From Phoronis australis (taxonomy: Eukaryota; Phoronida; Phoronidae), in assembly GCA_002633005.1 (NCBI GenBank), contig NMRA01000019.1, positions 248,807-312,806 on the forward strand: a stretch of DNA of 64,000 bases. The letters are read 5' to 3'. Under the pieces are notes generated by a model. It ran no database searches, was not told the DNA's origin, and saw only the letters and a list, made by a program, of their open reading frames with translations. Positions 23,801 to 38,500 of the stretch are shown here, piece by piece. Position 1 is the stretch's first letter. Every line of letters starts with the position of its first letter. Position numbers and translations under genes: made by a program.

Positions 23801-26800
23801 TTGTCGTATTCTTTCCGTTTTATCTGAAACAGCCAGTGGTAATCTATTACACAGTTTTGACTTCAAGGTACGTAGCGTTAATGGCTACTGTCCGCTGGGA
23901 TCTTTGACGACAGTTGTTTTTAATCAGAACTATTAAGACATCTTCATTAAAACAGGGTTTCGATAGAACGACCAGATTGGTGATATTTATCAGGTGTGGT
24001 AAATTCAGTGATTAAAATGCATACGGTTATGGTTTAATCAATTGCAAAATATTAAAAAATCGCCACGGTATCAAAGGCGTTTCACAAAATCTATCCAATA
24101 TTTTAAAGTGATCTTTTCCTACAACAATTGTCCAGTGTACTAATTATGAATGCCACTTGCTTGTTTTACATATCATCAAACAACGAATTAAAACATAAAC
24201 ACAACTGAAGTGGAGTTGAATGACGTCACGTGCCCTATGGGACATTGTAGGGCCAGTCAAGTGCACGCTGTTTTGGGTTTCGATAAGACTCACTTCATCA
24301 ACTGATAATCGCTAACCAAGGGCGTCTTCTTCACAACGAACGTGTGGTCCGTTCAGAAACGTCGGACAAATTACCAGTAAGAGATTCTCACTACGTGTAC
24401 ATCTGTTTCACAAACTGACGGCATTATTTCCGAGTTATATATATATTTTAATCTCAGAGTGACCGAATTTAAAAAAAATGTACAATAAACCCGCGCCTTC
24501 AGTCACAAAATAACCTTTGACTTAGGTCACTATTTTAAAATCGGTCTCATCCTGGTCACGGCTCACATTAGAAATGTCTAAGCTCTAAATTAACTGGTAG
24601 GACGTTTTTCTCTTTAGACTTGGCACCGCGGGCCCAATGAGTTTATTGTCAAATAAGCGTGTTAGTTTCAGTCGGCAACTATGAGAAATTATGGCCGTCA
24701 GGGATACTCAAGGCGATTGTAACCAACTTAGACTCAAAAGAAAGGCAACGAACACGATTATGACGTTGCTTTGCAAGAACGAACACGCATGTGAAGAAAG
24801 TCACCGGAAAAGTAATTGAATTTCATAACTTGTCGTGTAATGTTTTTAAGTATTTTTTTAAAGGGCGATATGTTATTGTTACAACATTATTACATTACAG
24901 ATAACAATATCAAAACCAGATGTATTTGATAACGACGTCTGTTACTTTTTTGGCACACGAGACAATAACCAGCTTACTGACACATTCAAACACAGACAAC
25001 ATGGCCGTACTTCCTGTTATGTGTCATCAATGGGTAAGAAAGAGGACGACGTCAAAATTCGATAGCGTGAAACACAACAGCGCATTGATTAGGACGTCCT
25101 TGCTCATTTCACAGAGTTTGATTTGGCATTTGAATAAGGGTTAACTTCTTGATCGTATCATCCAGAGATAAACCCCATACAGTGGGCTGAAAGACTACGA
25201 AAGGTCACCGCATTCGGCTCAATGTCACAGCGATTTCTGTCTTACCATGTTTTATACAACCGATCAAACGTCATCCACCAAACCAGAGAATTTTAGAATG
25301 TGAGACTACCAGAATAAACTAAAATTTTATATCAAATTCTGTTCACTTTACACGTTTGCTCCATCTGATCTCAAGGACACTCACCCGCAGTTGATGCCGT
25401 TCAATGACAATAATTCCGCCTCAGCCCATTTAACGCAGGCGCAGCTGTGGTGGTGCACATGCGCTATGCTCGTAATGTGCACGACACATCCATTATTGTT
25501 GAGAAATGTCCAGCTAAACTACCTTGGAAAAATGATGGCTCTTTAAATTTCACTAAATGTCTGTGTCAGGTGATGCCAAGTGTTGCTTGCGGAGTGGAAA
25601 AACGGGACATCTAGTTGAGTGTGCGGTTAAAGACATAAACACAGGTTAGAAAACGAATAGTTTTCAGTCTAAATTCACAACATATATTACAAGGGATTGT
25701 TTACCTTTTATCAGAGTGAGATTCGACTATAGACACACACTTACATATATACAGCCATGTTTACGTAGTCTTTCGTACGTACACACGTGCAATACTATGT
25801 ACAATGTCCAAAATTTCTTTGCATAACGGCATTTTCATAGTTAACGAAATACACCTCTTCATATGAACAATCAATTTGAACAGATCAAAGTGGCGTTGTC
25901 GTATATACATTTTACTAATCACGTTTTCGAGCCGCCGGTGCTTTTTCAAGCTCATCCCTGGAGACTACATCTTAGTCTCCTAGAGTAATTTTTCAAGTTT
26001 CATTTGTGAAATGCGGTTTTCAAACTTGAACGAACTAGATTTCATTTTGGATTCTGCCCACCTTTATTCCGATTCTAGAGGAAAGTCCTGAGGGGATTTG
26101 CACTTAACATCTGTCCACAGTTTCACGAGCATAATGCACCGATTGACAAGCTGCCTAGTCAATGTTGAATTTAATTGAACCGGACGTGTAATTTGGTTAA
26201 TTGTATTCCAAAAACTGCACGATCTTTCGCTTTTAGCACCAACTTCCGGAATCCCGGAGAGCAACAACCCGATATTACAATGTTGGAAAGTCTTTTTGTT
26301 TCACTCGGGTGCCGATGTTGTTGATCACCACGCTCAGCTTTATTCTGCTGTTTTCATTAGCAGTGTTCGTGTTACGCTCACGTCGTCTTGTCAACTGTCT
26401 TCATTATTTCGGTTAGTGGTAGCAAAATAAACTTTTTCAGAATCTCTTGGAAGCGCATTGAAGCATTTCAGTTTGTTTACTCTGTCAAAGGATTGGCCGC
26501 GTGTGTGTAAATTATAGAACGTTATTAATATGCTGCAACGACTTAGTATCAGAAAGTTGGTAAACCGAGAAAATTGGCCTAAAGTCTGTAGATAAACTAA
26601 AGCAAGTCCTAAAACTGTGTTATTGTGTGAAATCTGATATCTCTAGTCTGTGCAAGGGCGCTGTAGTGATGTGCGGGATATGACAGCTAAAAGGAAAAGG
26701 TCTTCTTCACGAAAGTGACTTTAAACTAAGACAGAAATTTGGTGTTTCGCTCCCACTTTAGAATTGCTGAACAAACATTTAGCCAAGTACTTTGAATTAT

Positions 26801-28270
26801 GAGCGCATCTGGGCCCATGCAGAAATAATTTATAGAAATTATCTATAGTTACCATATTTACTAGAAATTATCTCAGTAACTAGTAGCTATGTGATATTCT
26901 CAGAAACTTCGGACTTTTGCACAAGCGAGATTTAATAATTTTTCAGAAATGGATGTGTGGAGTGTAAGACTAACCTTCAGACTATTCTTTTCACGAAATA
27001 GGTCACACGGCGAGTTCGCGGTGGTGCGTCATTAACATGGATATATTATGCCCCACTTGCGTTCGTTTGTGGGGCTTTTTAAATGAAGTTCGAGGCGTTG
27101 GCTCACATTGGTTCGGGGCATGCATTTTTTTCTTTAAGTAGGGAGGCGCAGGTTTCACAGTGAATCAAAGCACGGATCAAAACTAAGTGTACTTCTAGGC
27201 CAAAAGACAAAGTTTACAAGAAACATGAAACTTGATAGCTTTTGAATTTAAGAAGCTTTCAAATTATTTTTGTTAGCACCACTAACTAGGCCCTTCATCG
27301 AAAATTGAGGAAATTCATGATAATGATCTTAAAATTCGCTAATTTTGAAGGAATCAAGCGCAGTTAAGAGGTTTGACCAAATCTAGAGTACATGTGACGT
27401 AACCACTAACAACACCTGTTTACGTTTTTACAGGTTGTATAGTTGATATGCATCGTTGGTTGCTAGAAGAAGACCAAAATTACATAATACATTGAGTATC
27501 AGTCTTACCTTAGCAACAATAACACCACCCAGTGTCCACAAAATAACCAGGGTAGTTTTGAAGACATTTCCAAGATTTAACGATTCTCAGCATCAGGACA
27601 CAAGAAAATTCAACATGGTGTGTCTTCGGGTCGGAACGTTTAAAGCTCACTTGCTCAAAACAACGGCTCAATTAAACACGAAACTGCAGTGAGTCTAGTC
27701 CTCTGTACCATACAGTGTGTTTCAATCATCTTAGTATGAGGCGCTGTTGCGGCCAAAGCAGTGCAACGGAAACACACTGACGGTTAGAAATCGACAATAT
27801 TACCATGCCTTGCCACCAACATTATATGATGCACAACCAGCGTAAACCCAGCTCTATTTATGAGCGTTACAACAGATAAACTGTCTCCTAGGGGTAACGA
27901 GAGGTTGTCACACGTAGTTGAGTGGAATGTGACCTGAGAGACGGGCTCAAAATTGTCAATTCCCTTTCAGATAACCTTTGGCTATGTACATTTGATCGCA
28001 CAGTTTTACATGACAAGCCGGAGATAGATTTCAAGGCGATAAACCAAAAACGCTTTTATTCGCGAAAGGTTACGCATTAGCGTCTCAGTATACATTAGAT
28101 CTAGAATTTCGAGCTGAGAAATTAGGATGCTATTGTTATTCTTGAAATAGCAATGTTGACAAATACCAAAAGAATAGTAGAACTGGTTGAAACATTAGCT
28201 TCTACTGTCGTGATGAAATGCGTTCTTAATGAAGTCAACATCACCGTGATTCATCAACTTGAGTAACATT
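14893..28270. other. Gene-poor intergenic region
   Basis: No frame longer than about 100 codons and no recognisable protein was seen on either strand. Small hairpins are present, such as TTGCCAGAT/ATCTGGCAA at 17217-17239, a GGAGACTA/TAGTCTCC pair near 25963-25983 and a TTCAAGTTT/AAACTTGAA pair near 25993-26032. Upstream exons or enhancers of the LRR-Ig gene could lie here but cannot be recognised. Confidence 0.45.
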
Positions 28271-28271
28271 A

Positions 28272-28575
28272 CACAAAATTTAACCGGTTATTGTATAGAC
28301 AAGACCAATATCCAGTAGCGACTATATGTTACCTCGCTTTAAAATCTCCATCTGATCAAGATATGCATCCACATCTTTACACGCGGTTAGCCTGTCTTCA
28401 TAAAACCGTCAAATCTTCAATTTTGCACAAAATTTAACCGGTAACTGTATAGACAAGACCAACATCCAATAGCGACTGTATGTTACCCTCGGTTTAAAAT
28501 CTCCATCTGATCAAGAGATGCATCCACATCTTTACACGCGGCTAGCCTGTCTTCAGAAGCCGTCAAATCCCACAA
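28272..28575. repeat. Tandem duplication, two copies of about 154 bp
   Basis: CACAAAATTTAACCGGT starts at 28272 and again at 28426. Both copies continue through ATAGACAAGACCAA, TTTAAAATCTCCATCTGATC and GCATCCACATCTTTACACGC to CCTGTCTTCA and CCGTCAAATC. The copies differ by scattered substitutions and a few small indels, so the duplication is not very recent. Non-coding. Confidence 0.85.
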
Positions 28576-31500
28576 GCCTTTCACGCAGCTCAATATATTA
28601 TCCCCATCCGGAATTCTCACACCTCATTCTTGCCGTAGATCTTTGTTATTCACAAATACTACTTAGCCTGCTGGCGGGCGCTTTCGTAACCTTTTAACTA
28701 GCACTTGAGAATATTTTTGAACGGTAGGAGGCCCACTCAACAATTTACGATGATTAGACATTAGCACAAGGTAAGATTCCCAACCATTCGAAAGAAGCGC
28801 TGCGCTAATGACCAGGTTCGAGGGAGGACCGTCCCTTTAACCTGTTAAAGTGATCAGATTTTGACGTGCCATTGTACACCCAGTTATGCGACGGTCGTAA
28901 ACCGTGTTGTCCGATGATAAACTTGACAAATTGAGCTAATGAAATAACCAACGTAAAACCGGTAATTATTTGCTAACCTAAATATAGCATTGATGCTTGA
29001 GGTAGCATTTATAAGTTCTAAAGTATATGGAAGGTTCAATACGGGAGATGTCCAAGATCATAAATTGTCCGCGACAATGTAAAAAAGAAAGGGAGTACTT
29101 AACCTTGTTTATGACAGGTGTGCTTGTCATTCGAATGATGCAGTATCGACTAGTAAGCAAATAACTGTACATTGCCGTGTTGAATTCGGTTCAATCAATT
29201 TCTGAGTAAATGAGAACTCAGTTGCGTACAGTGACGAAACAGTAGGCCCCAAAACATCTGATTTAGTAGATGTCTTGATTAAGCTATAATTATATAACAG
29301 GGCTTCTCTTTATCAGAAGGAGGCGCTCGGTTTCCAGCGTGGGCGAATGAAAAAATAGCGCGTAATTTTTATGCTGAAACAATGGTAAATGGACCTTGCG
29401 TACTGGATGTGTACCGAAGCTTACTTTCACTTTGAACTCGTTCTTGTTGGGTTTTGCATTGCCTCCTTAGTAAACGTTAGTCGTCAGATGTGAAGTTGGG
29501 ATCTCTGAAAATTTACCTTTTGTTCATAAAGCACCCTTTCTAGTTGTGCAAGTGCCAAAATAAGTCATGCATCAGTTGGCCAGATTGAAGCGTAGTCTTT
29601 GTAAGGCCTCTCCGAAGCATCCATGCCTTCTATACCGAGACCTCACTTTTCTCACAGGCAGTAAGAATCTGAAAACGATTCTTTTTCAAGAATGCAAAAG
29701 CTTTACTCATATACTATTCAACTGTAGACCTTATGAAGGGCAACAGAACGCACTGATAAATCTTTCATGACATCAAGCAGCTATTCATCGAACCCGTTCT
29801 GAAATTCTTATGTTTGACGCATCCATGCTAATAGGAGTCAGTGCCACCTAGCGACATAAGAGCCCACTTCCTTTACTCAAGACCGTATGTTTCGTCGAGT
29901 CCCACTCTTGAGTCCAAGAAATTGACTTAAGTTCATTTTTGACTTAAGTCTAAGATTTGTCAAAATTAAGGCAAAACTTAGGTCATACACTTAATTCAAA
30001 CTTAAGATCTATTTCTTGATTTGGTTTTCAGACAAATTTAACTTATACTTTAAAATTTACTAAGATTTAAGATTTGTCTTAGCTAAGTCAGTTTTATTGG
30101 AACGGGTCCCTGGTCCCTGGCTCCTTAGCTCGATTTTTACTGTATATTAACAAAGTATAAAAAAATAATTTCCGGTAGTCAGTGCAATGGGCTCACTTAA
30201 ACGGCTTGCGCACGTCTGTATTACTTTTACACGTTACAGAGTGTGGAAGTCCTCAGCGCGCCATTCCGCCATATATTGTGATGTTGGGATTCGCATACAG
30301 TAATGACCAAGAGAAATTTGGCCGCACACTTTCGTCACCAGGACTAAAAATTGACAGAGGTACCGGTGCCTAATTATGGTTGGAACTTAAATTCCGTTGT
30401 GAAGGTGTAGCCCGTTGTAAGAGTTTATTCCTCCGCTTAGTGTTACACAAGACATTGGTTTACTTGCATGTTATTCTTCATTGTGAATTTGTGTCATGTA
30501 CATCTCGCGGGCAATACCAGCCACGCCATTCTCAGACTTCTCGCCACGGCTGGTAGACCCTCTGTTCTACTTCTCGCGTTTTCATTCACGTTACTACATC
30601 TGTGCTAATTGATTATGCATAAACGTGAAAGCACCATTATTTTATTGTGATCAATTATTTATCAATGAATTAAGGGGGTCCTTAAAAGCCAATTGCAGGT
30701 AAACAGTGCCGGCGAACGCAGCTGTCTCGTTGTCTGTGTGAACAGACACGATGGAGCAGTTGACCACATTGTGTTTGATGGATGCTTTCGATTTCTTCGT
30801 GCCTTTTTTCACCAAGTTAACTAAGTTAAATAGGTCGATGAATCAATTGAGGTAGAACTCAGGCCAAGTGTCAGCGTTTCGTCCGATCTATACGCATATT
30901 CACCGAGGCTAAACTGGCCAGCAGACTCGAATAGTTTGCACCTTGCATGGAAAAGTTTACTGGGTTGGGCAAAAGTATGGTATCGACATACATACACATG
31001 TAGCACTCTGTGAATTTTGATTGGCATCAGAGTTGGAGGTAAATTAGGTGAACTTTTTTCTTGCTGAGTTAACGCGTGTGTAATTCGTGTGTACATGCAT
31101 GTCTTGTCGTTGTGTACCTTTCCGCCACCGTATGGTATAGTGAGTCCTACTCATTTTCTACAAAGGAGTTACACTGGTTTTGAAAACGTCATACTAGGAT
31201 TGCAGTGCCCAGTTGAATAGAAGTTACAAGCTATAACATGGTCGTCAACTATCAAAAACAGTCAAAAATTCAGCGTATAAAACGAATAATTATACAGTCC
31301 AATCCATCTCTTAACGCCAAACGGTTGCTATGTGATTGCTGCTTTAAGTTTGTGCACTGGTAACACCACCGGGACCACGAGACCTATCACGTTGTCATAA
31401 TGCCACAACACGCAATACTGCTCCTTCAATTCGTCATTGGCTATGTCAAAAATTATTGCAAGTTGTACCCAGTGACCTAAAGTGCTTCAGTACAGAAATA

Positions 31501-34500
31501 TTCTATACATACACTTCATCACTTGTGTTTACAAAACACACTAAGATACAGCTCTTTGCAGGCATTGAAAAAACATAACTGTTCAAACAATGGACCTTGT
31601 AACATCCTACGAATACACATGTAACTCGATACTTCCGCTGTACACGCATGTTGGGCAATAGAAAATTAAAAACCACATTCGCTTACCCCATGATATAATG
31701 AACTTAATTAACTGGTATATGTGAAAACATATGCCGTGGATCACGGGGATGTGGCAGAATTGTTTCCAAAACAACCACGCTGAAGGAGTCGATATTTTTC
31801 TAGTTATAGTTTGATAAAATTCATTCATCATTTTTTTTCACACCAGGAAGGATTACGTGTTCATGTACCAAAAACCTTTGTCATGCAAATTAGATGAATA
31901 CGCGAAGACTTGTAAATTAATAGTTCAGACAGTTACAGAGTTGTATTTTGATTTTTTTATCCCGTAAGTTCTTGCTCATTGAATTCTCAGTTTTCAACAG
32001 CCGGTTGCTATGGAGATGGATAGATTGCCCTGCGCATGCGGACACGTGGGAGTATTCCCTCGAGTGAACACTACCTTGGGAATTCTCAATTAACATATAT
32101 TTATCAGGTAAACATGGTGCTCACAGTGGTTAAATTTGCTTATAGAATATTCTATGTTGCTACAGGCACTTATAAACTTTGCCGCAGCTTGACACTCAAG
32201 AGCTATGTAGTACCTTATCCACAAGTCTTTGTATTCAAACAAATGTGCACAACATTATAGATTTTAATTCGCCAAAGTGTTTATTTATTATTTTCTGAAA
32301 TCAAACTTGATATCAATAATTGGGTCACGTGACCATGTGTTTTTTAGTGAAAATTAGCAAAAAAGAAAGTTCACAGAATACCAACAACATCTTGATAACA
32401 TGACCAAATTTTATTTGATAAAATCTCAAAAAGCACAGTTTTTTAAATGATTATTTCATTTTCGTTTTATGTATCTGTCCAGTCTTTAAATAACCAATCT
32501 CTAAGTCCTATTTTTGACAGTTCATTATGCAAAAGCGGAAAATTAGCAAAAAAACAATTCTTGACTGGAAAACAGCACATCAGGCATACGGCGTCTAAAA
32601 GCCATCTCTGAGATACATGTATGTTTTATCGAAGTAATTAGAAAAATTTGGAATTTTTCAAGACTTTTTGCATAGCCTGATTTTCTGTATTGCTAGAAAA
32701 GTTTTCTGAATTCAGTACTAGTCTTTTCTGAGTATCAAAATCCATCACCATGGAACCCTCAAACACGCTGAAGAAATCAAATTCCAAACACACGGGTAAT
32801 TGTAGGCTAGGAAACACCAGTAGCATTAAAACAACTTTAGAAAAACAATGGCCAGTATGTTTGTATAATCTTGTTAGTTGAGACGGGGTTAGCTAAGGAT
32901 AATTTAGCGCGACTAGGGGAAGCCAGGCGCGTTCTGTTATTCTAACAAACGAAACAAGTGGTCCAATAATCATTACCGTCCGGCGCCCTGTGGAGTACTG
33001 TGTCGAAGCAATCGCCCAAACTGGCGGGCTCTCTGAAAACCCGCGATGCCAGCATATTAAAATAACATTTTGCTTGGACATACACCCTCAATCTTAATAC
33101 CAAAGAATATTTTTTCCACTATCATATTTCCTCAGAGCAAAGCACAATTTTTCAAAATTCCCTGTCACCAAAGAACACATTTTTGAAGACCAGAGAAAAG
33201 TAACTGCTTTACTTGAGCTGCCAAAACCAAACTCAAAACCCGCCATAAATCTAAAGTATATGTTTCATTTCTCGTACAGTTGGTCCGTGTATGCTGTAGT
33301 TAATCTCATCTTCAAGCTGTCCGGGTTTTGTTAATGGAGTCAGTGAATCGCAGCAAACATTTTATTTTGAGTGAGGGCTAAGGCGTAAACCTGAAATCCA
33401 TATTGAAAAGCAAAGTTGAATGAGAGTTCATGGAGCTGTTTCAGGGCTTTTCCTTAGAGATAATACCTGTGTACATCTAATCCACGGACGAATTGATTTA
33501 ATCTTCAAGGACAAACACTTGTAACATTAAAGTATTATTGCATTTGCACCCCATTTGTGCACTAGCGCAAACGTGCTTCAAAGCTTCTCCTAAAGTGCTT
33601 TTACCTCAAATCTAAGATTATTGTCGCACTACCTCAAATTCATGTATTGTGGTATTCAGCGTAATTGGGATAAGAAGATTGATTCTTGCAATAAAGTGAC
33701 TGCGTGCAGTTGAAGTGAGTTACGTCAGATTCTTCTCGAGCATGTATGTTTACGTGAACATTGCTTAAAAAAGCAAGTTTTCAAATCAAACTATTCCCGT
33801 TACAAGATCAGCTTTTAAATTGTCAGAAACGTTCACACTTTCAACCGTTCAGTGCACGGGTTAAAGGGTGATCGTGAATGTTTTTAAATACAACCATTTT
33901 GCAACTGCCCATAAGTCTGCAAGGTCGTACATGTAGCAGTCACTAGCGGATAGTTGCATTAGCGAGCAAAAGCTGCTTCTGCGGTAAGGGAGAATTCACA
34001 TATTACGTCATCACTCGAAGGGGTAGGGAGTTTGGAAAGATCTGACAATTTATGACAGGGGGTGGGGAGGTTAGACTCACGACGGCGCCATCGTGTGCTT
34101 TATTAGAAAATCTCTATCACATTACATATCGGTGGGAACTGGTCCACCTTTTAGGGGATAGACTAATTTCAACACTGGGACCCACCGTTTCACTCTTCCA
34201 AGACTTGATCATAATATTTCACTGGGCTTACCTTATACACATGTACACAGACCAACGACAGACCTACTCCATCACTGCCTATATAAAATTGCTTATGTTA
34301 ACAGATCAAGCCAAGGAGTTGAACTCAGTTTACATGTAATATAAGTTATGATTATTTTAGAGAATGTAATGTCTCTTGTGTACTTCATGAGACTGTTTTA
34401 TTTTCCTGGGCTTCGGAACAGTATACATGTATTTTAAGTCACACTAGCTGGGGTAACTGTGAAACAGTAGCCTCGACGCCTCTGGGCACGCGCCGATATC

Positions 34501-35523
34501 GTCTCATATTTTTATAGAGTGTTCGACAATAAATAAATAGGAAATTTCAACTTAGGCGGCGCCTAGACAATGATGTATGCTTCCGTACTGTAAAATATCA
34601 AATTAAGGAGCTACTATAAATGGTTCGTCTTGTCGGTGAACAATAGGCATGCCGCTACTGTCCCGACGTTATTCTGCAATGAAGGATGCTATTTCAAGTT
34701 ACTGTATGGAACCATAGACGTAGATACTGTATCTTACAGTTTGGAAGGCCAAGCTGATGGGACAGACTTTTCATGGATAATGGTAATTTGCTGCAACTGA
34801 TCAAGTATGATTATATCTTTGTTACCGTGGTGCTTTGTAGATCATTAAACTGCGAATGTGAAATTAGCTTCCTTACTCTTACTGATAACTAAAACTGCAA
34901 GCATTCTCACAGCTGACAATTTGTGCAGCATCACGCCTGCGACGGAGTCATATTCGTACGATTTTCTCCCTAAAAATTTTCCGGTCAACGGGAACATTTA
35001 GAGCCCGGGAGTGACGCGTCCAGTTTTTGACACAACTGAAGTTAAAAATAATTAATATTCAAGTGTAAAAACGATTCGAATATTTACCCCACTTCACTGA
35101 TTTGCAGGCGCCCCGCACTTAAACATGATACATATGCGGTAACAGACAAACAACTGGCAATAAGTCTCCAAAATATAAATGTACTTACCAGTGGCAACTA
35201 AACTCAATTTCCCTGGCTGGATTTCCCTTTATCGCAACAGTCGGTGCTCAAATTCACTGGACTGTATATGGCGTCAAAGTTTGAGAAGATATTTTCCACC
35301 CTTCTCTTGCCTCAACAAGACGGAACAAATCGAGCTCGCGACCGTCTTTAACAGCTTTTATATAAGAGTGGTGTGTTTTTTCAATGTACACAAAAGACAT
35401 TCATTGATGTAGTTTGGGCACAGCACTTTGTATCCTTTTGATTGGAAACAGCGCTGAGCCAATCACAGCTCTCAATATTTCACCAACTCTGCGCGCATGT
35501 CTGTTTTTATTTTAGAATTTCAC
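28576..35523. other. Gene-poor intergenic region
   Basis: Apart from the MITE at 29908-30110 nothing is supported. All ORFs are under 100 codons, without domain signatures or credible splice context. Confidence 0.45.
29908..30110 (+). mobile_element. TTAAGT-rich MITE, copy 3 (internally shortened)
   Basis: It shares GACTTAAGTTCATTTTTG, CACTTAATTCAAACTTAAGA and TTAGCTAAGTCAGTTTTATT with copies 1 and 2 and ends in TTGGAACGGGTCCC. The left terminus is eroded (GAGTCCAAGAAATTGAC) and about 45 bases are missing internally compared with the 9702-9950 copy. The orientation is the same as copy 1. Confidence 0.7.
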
Positions 35524-35578
35524 NNNNNNNNNNNNNNNNNNNNNNNNNNNNNNNNNNNNNNNNNNNNNNNNNNNNNNN
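35524..35578. other. Assembly gap (55 N)
   Basis: A run of unresolved bases joins two contigs. Any frame spanning it is not real evidence of coding. Confidence 0.99.
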
Positions 35579-38500
35579 GGCACTTTACAATGAACAAGGG
35601 GGCGGGAGGCAACCCAAAATGAAATGAGTTTCGATCGGGGAAGCTCTTCTTTGCAATGAACACCGTCCCATGGGTCCGTTATGCCCTAGTGGTTATGCAA
35701 GTGATCATAACACACTTTTCTCGTGGGATCTTGTGTTTCTTTTAAATATTTGCATGTTGGTGTTTGAATTTTTAAGAAATTCCAGCCAAATGAAAAGGTT
35801 CTATGTGTAATTATTTGTTCAGTCAAAACTCCACATACAAACCTCGCGTGAATGATCTTTATCCTTCACACCGTACCAAACAATTTGCCTGTACAGAATA
35901 ATACGTTCATTGAATGCACGAAATTGTGTAGAGCTGGACTTTTTAGATCGTTTACGCGATTGTCACACTTCAATTCGCAGTGCGGTTTATTCATGCAAGC
36001 TTTTCATACAAACATGTCTGTTTACGTTTCACGTGAGCGCTCACTGAGAAGAAAGGATGATGTTTGAGAACTACACACTCAGTGTCAATGAATGACAAAC
36101 ATGCTGGGTTGAAAGGATTATAAACAAACAAATTCTTTAACCAATCCTGTATGAAATTTCTACCTGTGAAAACGTCGGTAGCGAAAGTCATGGGACAGCA
36201 TTAGACTCTTTGGTAAAAGCGGTTACGTGCATCAAAAGCACCGACTCGTTTCTAAAAATGCATACTTTTTCTTTAGATATGTCGGATCATTTCGATTCGT
36301 GAAGGGATGTGAGGGGTGAAGGGGGTGATGGGGAGTGCTTTTAGTAAGCGTTGATAACAAAGCTACTTGAAACCAGAGTTGCCCTCTCATAAGATCCTGG
36401 CCGCCTCTGTGTCAGTAGGGGAATTGTTTCGGAAGGACGTTACCGATGAGTGTTTTGGTTGAAACAACAAAACGTTTCACTTGCGGATATACCAAAAATG
36501 CTCCCACAACTAGGAACGCATTCACATTATACTTGGGAGTTCCTCGACGTACCTAAGTATTTTTCTGAAATGCGCCTTGTATTGGTAAACTTTTCAGACA
36601 TCAGATGCCCGACCTTCGTGGAGGGTGATTCTATCAACACTGCAGTGAGGTTTATGCGGTGTGCTTTAGGGTGACATTTTTTGGCAGATTAAATATGTCA
36701 CGTATTTCCATAAGACAGTAACTGTTAATTAAATCATGTACACCGCGAAAATACATTGTGCTCTGCATTTTGCTCTCTGTTTGCAGCAAATGATATATAG
36801 CTACACATTGTGTGCCAGTACACAGTAGCCTAGTTGTCAAAACGGTGAGACCATAAACTACGGAACAGAGTCAGTGGCTTAGTTTTCACAATGATGCCAA
36901 AATAAACTTCAAATGAAAGGTGAACTCTTTTGTGGCAAATTCGAGCAACAGAAGTATAGGCGAAACAAAGCGTTTTTGAAGCAACAAACAACCAGGTACT
37001 GTTCAAAAATGACCCGTTGTAGTTATAACAACAGCTCTCACAATGAAAACGACGACTATTCTTGAAGGGCTCTATTTTGTATAAAATAACACGCGCTGTG
37101 ATTGTTTCATGAACATACCACAGCGTCGAGTTTGAATAAAATAACCACTTGTCTGTCATAATTAACGTACAGACTATGCTCAGGATATTTGAATCACAGT
37201 GGTAGCACGATGAACAAGAGAGTTTGTGCGGATTTCCTGTCAAGAGCAAATAATTAATACAATAATTATTCCAATTCAGCACAGGCACGGTTCAATATAT
37301 GCATATGTTTATTGCCATGGTATAAAAGGCCAGCGTCCGGCTGCATGAAACAGTCCCAAATAGTCAACTGAGTTCCCTAAATCTTTTTCGTATGTGTTTC
37401 GTTCCTTAGGCACAGACGTAATATATTTATCATTTTATCTTTATCATAAGCTCTTCTTTGACTAATTGCATGAAACGATCCCTACTTATTTTCAATGATA
37501 ATGACAATTCAATGTAGAGTTCGCTCTCGATTTTTATCAAAGCTAAACATTGACTTAGTAACGAGACTTAAACGGCATAAGACAGGACAATCGGTGTTTC
37601 CGCAGGCCCATAAATACGCAGTAAATTTAAGGAAATTAGTTGAGTCCCTTATTTGGGACATGCAACCGAGCACAGATGCCCACAGTACCATAATAGCGTT
37701 CAAGTTCATGGAACTTTTAAGTTCTATGAGTTTGAACGCTATTAGATGCTAGATGCTTAAAAGCATCCAGCATTTCTCGGCATAACCTCTCTCGTCTTTC
37801 CAAAGCGTAAACATGTTTTTAAGAATGCAACTTTACAATCTACCATCAGATAAATGAAATTTATCAAGGTTGTAAATCGCCAAAACACAAGACATCCTCC
37901 TCAGATCATCGAATGCAGCACAAACAAGAATAGAATGTAATTCATCTTCAACACAGTTTCTCGTATACTGTTCAGTAGGCTCTACGCAACTGCTTACTTC
38001 CGAACCTGTTCGATTTGTCTCCCGCGTATGTTTCTCACCTGCCAGTGAGTTACCACTCATCACCACCGCACTGAGCAGAAAATACCTCGTTCGTGGGATT
38101 TCAGCTGGCGACTTTCCCCAAATAATGATAATGAAAAATCTCGTTCAAAAGAACTACTTGTATACATTCTAGATACTAGACAAGCAGGCTTAGGCCTACA
38201 TCAGTCACCTGAGAGGGTGTTTGGGCCAGGTGTGATGTGTAAAAAGATGCAACGTCAAAGTGAATCATACATAATATAAATAACAATCAAGAAACCAGTA
38301 AAAACTGGAAACATCAGCTTAAGCAGTAAGAGATTATATTGGTTCCTAGCATCAGCCAAGTTAGCATATCTTGCGGGCGGCAGCGCAGCGCCGGGCACCG
38401 ACTTGTTACCTTACTACCGATCAAGGCCGATAGATGGCACACGTGTACTGCGCGGTCCTGGTTTGTGGTTGTGACTGTATCTATATTGTAGGTAGGACGG

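Noticed and set aside
35442-35627. 61-codon ORF spanning the gap
   Set aside because: It reads through 55 unresolved bases.
36830-37288. 152-codon minus-strand ORF, the second longest single frame outside the named genes
   Set aside because: AT-rich composition with no domain, no signal peptide, no splice context and no polyadenylation signal; one frame of this length is expected by chance in 64 kb of AT-rich DNA.
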